Assembly: GCA_019925795.1 (NCBI GenBank)
Contig: CM034310.1
Coordinates: forward strand, 20,046,764 to 20,110,763
DNA: 64,000 nucleotides
Direction: 5' to 3'
DNA from: Dendrobium chrysotoxum
Lineage: Eukaryota; Streptophyta; Magnoliopsida; Asparagales; Orchidaceae
This document shows, in pieces, positions 58,401 through 64,000 of the stretch. Under the pieces are notes generated by a model that searched no databases, was not told the origin of the DNA, and worked only from the letters and a program-made list of their open reading frames with translations. The position numbers were made by a program, and so were the translations under genes. Each line of letters starts with the position of its first letter. Position 1 is the first letter of the stretch.

Positions 58401-59765
58401 CTAGTAGCCTTTTGGAAATTAGATTTTGGCTTGGGGAATGTGGAGGAGATCCTTGGGAGGCTAAATAAAAAGAGTTCTAGTCTGGAGATCCTGAGTGTAA
58501 CGAGAGAATTCTACTGTCTTGAATGTGCCCTTTTTGAATGTTTTTGGCTAATTGAAACCCTAGGGGTGCTTTGGATGACTAAGATCATTTTGGGAGTTTC
58601 CTAGATGAATGACATGTGTCTCTAGGTAGTTATTAGGACAGGGAATCAAATGAGCCAAGGATAATAGTATGTAAAGTGCTTTTTGTCCTTATATGCACAT
58701 GGGACAAATTGGTTTAATTCAAACTAAATAAGGGGTTAAATCCATGTTAGGGAGTGTTTAGGGACCTTCTAGAAAGAGTTTAGATGATTAGAGAAGGCTA
58801 TGATGGAAAGGAATGAAGGTTTAGCTAGGTTTGACTATTTAATGGTCTTCTGGAGATTTGTTGATTGGTTTGACTAGTCAACTAGTCAAACTAGTTGAGG
58901 TGGCATCTAAGGAAGTCTAATGGGTTAGTGAGGTGGAATACCATGGTTTTAAAGCCATGTATTTGGAATTTGCATGAATGGGCATGTATGGGTGTGGATT
59001 TAACCAAGATCTAATGAGTTGACTTGGTCAAATCCAATAGAATTTGACTCACAAATGGCTTAGAATTTTTTGAGCTAGGCAATGAAGTGTTCTTGAATGG
59101 TTAAGAACCTTCATTAAGTTGTATGCATTGAATTGACCCTATTTGACTTAGTTTGACCAAAACTACATTCAGCTAACCAAGTCAACTATTGATTGGGAAA
59201 AAGTGTCCACTCAAGTCAAATTCCTTATGAGTGATATTCAGAGGAGTTTGGTAAAGTTTGAGCTTGATTTGAGATTTAATTAAAGGTGATTAGTTTATAT
59301 GGTCAACTGAGCTTGCCTGAGCTAGCTCAATTGATAATCTTGATCAATCACTGACTTAAGGGGTCGATGATGCTAGACTAGATATATGGGTTTACTAGTG
59401 AATTAACTTGAATATGATTGAGGTTAATGATGTTAGTTCACTAAGCTGGGCAGTACACTTAGTCAGCTGATTGTAGTGTAGGGCTGCAACTGCATGTGGA
59501 GATTTGGAATGTAAATGATTGGGGCAATTAATTGAAGATTGATTGAGTGTTGATTGATTAATTACATACTAATTTATTAAACCTTGATTGAATTTTTTTA
59601 TTGATGGTGAGTGATTGCAGGATGCAAACTGTTTGACTAAAACTTGATTAGATATATTCAATCTATATGATTAATTGATTATAGAATGTAGGCTAGTAAT
59701 TGATTGATTGATTGCTAGAAGAATGGGAAATTAGATTATTGTAGGATGTTGGAAGTGTTATGATT
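55485..59765. other. AT-rich spacer without recognised genes
   Basis: 56220-56720 is extreme AT-rich sequence built of AATTTTAATTAAT-like words. 57720-57780 has a short GGTGGTGG run. 58320-59760 is less AT-rich with recurring TTGACT/AGTCAA words (for example near 58860-58890, a palindromic TGACTAGTCAACTAGTCA), reminiscent of an old LTR, but no partner copy or coding sequence is visible. The ORF 58383-58604 has no recognisable features. Confidence 0.4.
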
Positions 59766-60196
59766 TGTGCAAATCCGTTCGTTCAAGTGAATTTTGATAC
59801 AAGTTATTTTTGATGATTATAAAAGCTTATTATTTATTTTATTTTTCTCCTAACAAATATTGGAGTTTCTTTTTATGTGTACTAACATATTTTTCAGGAA
59901 ATTTTACACTCCAGGCTGCTGAAGACTTCAAGCTCATTTGTTAATGTTTATTATGAGTCAAGTCTGTATTTTTTATTTTTCTTGAGTATAAGAAAGTGTG
60001 ATTGTAAATTGGTTAACTGTGCACACATGCAATGGGGGAGTGAAAAACTTAATTTTTAAAATGGATCATACAGTATGATATTAGATCGTATAGGACGATC
60101 TATATTATTTATCCTCCATAATGAACCTATCTGTCTAGAAATTATTTTAAGTCTAGTTCGTAGCGTACAAAATATACTTCATACCAAAGGATATGA

Positions 60197-60465
60197 GGTA
60201 CGAACGGCTCAATTTGAGGATCATACGACTTGATCGTACGGGACAAACCGTAGGTATGAATGGCTCGGTTGGGTTCATACGACTTGATCGTACGGGACGA
60301 ACCGTAGGTACGAACGGCTCAGTTGGGTTCATATGACTTAATCGTACGGGATGAATCGAAGGGATGAATGGCTCAGTTGGGTTCTACTTGATCGTACGGG
60401 ATGAACCATAGGTATGAACGGCTCAATTTAGGTTCGTACTGAATTATACGAGATGAATCGTTCGA
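60197..60465. repeat. Five ~55-bp tandem repeats with ATCGTACGGGACGA (element D promoter zone)
   Basis: Units start at 60197, 60253, 60307, 60362 and 60411 with GGTACGAACGGCTC (variants). Each contains TTGATCGTACGGGACGAACC, so every unit carries one near copy of the shared 15-bp palindrome with centre ACGGG. Confidence 0.85.
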
Positions 60466-60836
60466 TTTTTTGAACTATTCATACGGTACAATGTGCGATT
60501 GTACTGTACGATATGCGATCATACATGACGATCGGCTTGCGTAAAACTTGAAATTTTCAATTTTTGGACCATTTTTCATGTCCTAAGTACTTAAAGGTCT
60601 TAAAAACTGACTAGAAAAAAGACTCTTCTACGAAAATTCTTTTTGAGAGTGAAAGGGAGAGTGATTTGAAGAGTGTTTGAGAGTGAGTGTTGTGAGATCT
60701 TTGAAGAGAAAATTATGAGGGGATTCACAAGGTTATCCAAGTGTGAGGATCTTATTATTTGTACTTCAAGCTTCTTCCCAATCTCCTTCGAGACTCTTAC
60801 AAGAAGGTTGTTCGAGAGATTTTCAGTTCTCTGCCG

Positions 60837-61008
60837 TCACCAGGAGGGTGAAAAAGAACGACGGTACTCTGCCATCACCAGGAGCATGAAAAAGGATAAT
60901 GGTACTCTGCCGACACCAGGAGGGTGTGAAAGGATGAGTGGGTTCTCTGCCTACACCAGGAGGGTGTGAAAGGATGTGTCGGTTCTCTTCCTTCACCAGG
61001 AGGGTGAA
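60837..61008 (+). repeat. Five 38-40-bp units with covarying stem-loops, loop AGGAG (element D)
   Basis: Hairpins: 60837-60851 TCACC/GGTGA, 60875-60889 (two mismatches), 60913-60927 ACACC/GGTGT, 60953-60967 ACACC/GGTGT, 60992-61008 TTCACC/GGTGAA. Loop AGGAG in all five. Between units 3-4 and 1/5 the outer pair changes from A-T to T-A, keeping the stem. Confidence 0.85.
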
Positions 61009-61118
61009 AAAAGACGTCGATTCTCTACCACACCGAGATTTGGTGGAAGAGAGTTTGTAAAGGCTTCTCTGCCTTGCTATGGGGGCTAAAGGAGAGTCAC
61101 TTTGATATAGTACAATAA

Positions 61119-61137
61119 CTAGAGAAGGAGTCTCTAG
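61119..61137 (+). other. Stem-loop CTAGAGA-AGGAG-TCTCTAG (element D)
   Basis: Seven perfect pairs. Same position, just before GGGAGTGGATGTAGGTC, is taken by CCGGAG...CTCCGG in I (22687-22704) and CGGAGG-GTG-CCTCCG in A (6857-6871). Confidence 0.7.
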
Positions 61138-61429
61138 GGAGTGGATGTAGGTCATTTTTGACCGAACCACTATAAAATCTGGTGTTCTCTATTCTTATTT
61201 TTACTTACTGCATTGTATTTTATTTTTCTATGGTTGAAAAGCATCAAAAAATTATCTATATTCATACAGTACGAATTGACATGGTATAGTATGATTTGCT
61301 TAGGTTTGTGATTAAAAATTTTCCAAAATTTTAAGACAAATTTTAAAAGTACCAATTCACCACCCCCCCCCCTCTTGGTTAGCCTAGGGACGTAATTAAT
61401 AGGTCTAACAACCTATTCGCACTTTCAAG

Positions 61430-61441
61430 TGGTATCAGAGC
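61430..61441 (+). promoter_or_regulatory. Primer binding site of element D
   Basis: TGGTATCAGAGC, two bases after the LTR end; intact initiator Met tRNA match. Confidence 0.9.
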
Positions 61442-61485
61442 CTTTTTCAAAAATCACTGTTTAGATTACTTTTTGAAATACGATC

Positions 61486-63242
61486 ATGGCTAATTTTAGA
61501 AATCGGAACACACTTTAGGGTTATTCAATCACTAGACCTCCACTGTTTGACAACATTCTATTTGATTTCTGGAAAACTCGCATGTCTACTTTTCTGCAAT
61601 CTCTTGATTATCGCATGTGGATGTTAGTTCATGATGGTTATACTGCACCTACTGGACTTGTAGATGGCATTAGAGTTGAAACACCTTTTGTTAATTGGAC
61701 TTTAGAAGAAAGGGAATTAGCACAACTAAATGCAAAATGCTTGAATAGCTTTTTCTGTGCTCTTAAATGCGATCAAGACTATATGCATGTTTCCACTTAT
61801 AAATTTGAAAAGGAAATATGTGATAGACTTTGCATTACGTATGAAGGTACAAATGAAGTGAAGAAAATTAGGTTGAACATTCTTTTACACGATTATGAAC
61901 TCTTCGCATGAAACTGGATGAATCAATCACAGATATGTATACACGTTTTACACATATAGCCACTTCTTTGCATGCCTTAGGTAGGGAATTAACGAATGTA
62001 GAAAAAATAAATAAAATACTTCATTGCTTACCTACTGCTTATGATGCAAAGATAACTACAATAATTGAATCGAAAGATTTAAATGTTTATTCGATTGATA
62101 ATCTTCTTAGATCACTAATTGCTTATGAGCAATCTGTGACTCAAAGACAGATTGATGTAGGTGATAAGCAGAAGGAGAAGAATATAGCTTTGAAGGTGGA
62201 AGGTTTAGACAGTGATCAGCCACTACCTAAAGATGAGGAAGACATTGCCTTAATGATAAGGCAGTTCAAGAGTTTTCTAAAGAGGAAGCAGAGCAGATGC
62301 CAAAACTGGAACAAAGGTAAGTTCCATAAAAATGTTAAGGCTTCTAATGACGTTATTTTCTATGAATGCAGTAAGCCAGGATATATAAAGATGGATTGCT
62401 CCAATCTCAAGGCTAATCCTAGCAAGGAGAAAGCTGAGGAGAAACTAAAGGAAAGAATGGGTAAAAAGAGACTTCAGCGAGCTTTTTGGGCGGATTCAGC
62501 TTCAAATTCTTCAGAAATAGCACCTGAAGAGGAAGTCACAAATTTGTACTTAATGGCTGATAATCTTGATCATTCGGATCAAGAGGAGGTATGTGACTTA
62601 AGCTATAAAGAGTTATTTGAAGTTTCTGAATGCATTCATTCTGCATATAGGAAACTTAAGAAATTGCATGCAAAACTGAATTTGGATTATCTAGAGCTGC
62701 AAAAAGAATACGAAATCCTTAGGAAAGATAATGCATTAATTGATAGCAATCACATGACTTTATTGGATGAATTTGATGATTTGAATAAATAATATGAACT
62801 TTTAAAATCATCACACACTGAACTTGTAAATGATTTCAAAACATTTATGGATGAATCGGATAGTAGAGAGCATAAGTTGAAGATTGATAATTCGATTTTA
62901 GAAAGTGCAAATGCATTTCTTGAGGTTAAATTGAAAGCACTTAAGAAAAATAGGAAACCACCAAAACTTGAAGATTTTCACAAATCCTACTACAAGACAA
63001 CTAGTTCAAAATCAAAGAAAATATCTTTCACGACATATAGATTGATAAATCCTTTTCTTGGGGTAAAATGTTTTTCTTGTGGTATGATTGGACATATTTC
63101 TCACACTTGTACTATTCATCATAGAACATATTTAGTGTGGAGACCTCAGATGCATAAAACACAACATATCACACTTGAGTTTATTTTAAAATTATCAAGA
63201 GGTGAACCCAAACTTGTTTGGGTTCCCAAGACTAACGTTTGA
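61486..63242 (+). pseudogene. gag: gag of element D (damaged)
   Basis: ATG 61486 (MANFRNRN). Breaks: TAG 61516-61518 (Glu in element I), a one-base deletion near 61905, TAA 62790. Trp29 is intact, unlike A, B and C. Domains: Gag N-terminal domain with MWMLVHDGY, LNILLHDYELF and TRFTHIATSLHALG. The first zinc knuckle is degraded (YECSKPGYIKMDC; first Cys and His lost). Then an acidic NLYLMADNLDHSDQEEV tract and a coiled coil 62600-62960. The second knuckle, CFSCGMIGHISHTC, has all four ligands (about 63069-63110) and is the only intact one of its kind in the window. Ends WVPKTNV, TGA 63240. Confidence 0.85.
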
Positions 63243-63253
63243 TAATTTTGTAG

Positions 63254-64000
63254 GGTTGCTCTCATACAAAATCTCGTGAGAGCATCTAGTACCTAAACAG
63301 CGGTTGCTCAAAGCATATGACTGGAGATGCAAATCAATTTATAACGTTGGAAGCCAGGAATAGAGGCAAGGCTACACTTGGAGATAATAATACCAAGAGA
63401 GTGGTAGGTACATGTATGGTTAGAAATTTTGTGATTAAAAATATTCTGTTAGTTGAAGGCTTAAAACACAATCTGTTGAGCTTAAGTCAATTGTGTGACA
63501 AAGGTTATCATATTAAATTCTTGCCTACTAGTTGTGTTATTAGTCAAAATGGAATTATTATGTTAAATAGTGATAGAGTGTATAATATTTATATGTTAGA
63601 TTTGAATTCTATAAAATTTTCTATTGCTTTTTGTTTGAAAATTATATCTGATGAATCATGGTTATAGCATTGAAGGCTTTGTCATGCTAGTATGAGAAAT
63701 CTTAGGAAAATCACTCAAAAGGAGCTAGTTAGAGGTGTACCTAAATTAGACTTTACTAAAGACCACTTGTGTGATGCATGTCAATTAGGAAAATAAGTCA
63801 GCTCCTCTTTAGTTTAATCAAGGAAATTAGAACTAGCAAGCCCTTAAAAATTCTTCACATGGATCTATTTGGATCTGTTAGTACCTTAAGTCTAGGAGGA
63901 AAAATATTTGGGTATGTAATTATGAATGATTAATCTAGATTCACCTGGATTAGATTTTTGAATCATAAGAGTGAATCATTTGAGGAGTTTAGAGATTTTG
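63254..64000 (+). pseudogene. pol: pol of element D, start (protease to integrase), cut by the window end
   Basis: Opens after TAG 63251-63253, 11 nt past the gag stop. TAG replaces Trp before the protease motif, which reads YLNSGCSKHMTG: the catalytic Asp of DSG is Asn. The open stretch 63317-63667 covers the protease end and GAG-pre-integrase (TTG-free, LLVEGLKHNLLSLSQLCDKG). A TAG (63665-63667) replaces Trp in SWLWH; the HHCC zinc region (LCHASM ... HLCDACQLGK) and integrase start (HMDLFGSVS) follow with a frameshift near 63800. Not functional. Confidence 0.85.

Larger units (their letters stand above)
59766..61427 (+). repeat. 5' LTR of element D
   Basis: About 1662 bp from TGTGCAAATCC (exact start within a few bases) to CACTTTCA. 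Early part: CTTGAGTATAAG, CACACATGCAATGGGGGAG. Promoter-zone tandem repeats 60197-60465, TATA-like ACTTAAAGG near 60588, hairpin array 60837-61008, CACC-GAGATTT-GGTG hairpin near 61030-61044, leader stem-loop 61063-61096, hairpin CTAGAGA-AGGAG-TCTCTAG 61119-61137, GGTCA-TTTTT-GACC, C run and CTCTTGGTTAGCC. Confidence 0.85.
59766..64000 (+). mobile_element. Element D: Sirevirus-like copia element, continues beyond the window
   Basis: 5' LTR 59766-61427, PBS 61430-61441, gag 61486-63242, pol from 63254 to the window end inside integrase. The LTR shares the palindrome motif, AGGAG hairpin array and terminal blocks with the other families but is a distinct family. The 3' half lies outside the window. 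Confidence 0.85.

Noticed and set aside
58383..58604. Possible host ORF
   Set aside because: Short, no known motif, no splice or homology signal.
60197..60465. CRISPR-like array
   Set aside because: Units are contiguous tandem repeats without unique spacers, in a plant LTR.

Overview
The window is nuclear DNA from a large, repeat-rich plant genome. The evidence is plant-type Ty1/copia elements with initiator-Met-tRNA primer sites, an RTE-clade LINE ending in TTG repeats, a FAR1-type Mutator element that also carries a ULP1-like gene, and AT-rich spacers. I found no convincing host gene, rRNA, tRNA or CRISPR array. The species cannot be named from this sequence.

Layout. 1-7138: family 1 LTR retrotransposon copies (an LTR fragment, then element A: LTR, gag only, long 3' noncoding region holding a LINE fragment, LTR). 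7139-7667: an inverted LTR scrap and an orphan polypurine tract. 7668-28975: element B, a decayed gag-pol element with an extra third ORF. Its reverse transcriptase gene is split by element I (13247-22968), the best preserved copy. 28976-34401: an LTR fragment of an element D-like family, split by element C (29433-34315, minus strand), a second gag-only family 1 copy. 34402-45905: LINE copies with good target duplications, a Ty3/gypsy gag relic between direct repeats, and unrecognised AT-rich DNA. 45915-52331: a 6.4-kb Mutator-like DNA transposon with ~70-bp terminal inverted repeats, a FAR1/MURA gene on the plus strand and a ULP1-like gene on the minus strand. 52342-59765: degenerate tandem repeats, TA microsatellites and AT-rich spacer. 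59766-64000: element D, running off the window.

The copia elements look like the Sirevirus (SIRE/Maximus) group: LTRs of about 1.6-1.8 kb, a Gag with zinc knuckle plus long coiled coil, repeated purine tracts before the 3' LTR, and an env-position extra ORF. Every coding region is broken, mostly by stops at Gln and Trp codons, so these are fossils or parasites of active relatives.

The most interesting layer is non-coding. The LTRs share (i) an upstream array of 15-bp near-palindromes, ATCGT-N5-ACGAT; (ii) downstream of a TATA-like site, an array of stem-loops with a constant AGGAG loop whose stems differ between families but stay complementary; (iii) two further stem-loops with paired changes. 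Element B also carries a second copy of the palindrome array plus a TATA box directly upstream of ORF3, as if it had its own promoter. Gag and pol are separated in three elements by exactly 11 nt ending in a splice-acceptor-like TTTTRTAG. Two gag-only copies share the same missing-pol structure, pointing to a non-autonomous family.
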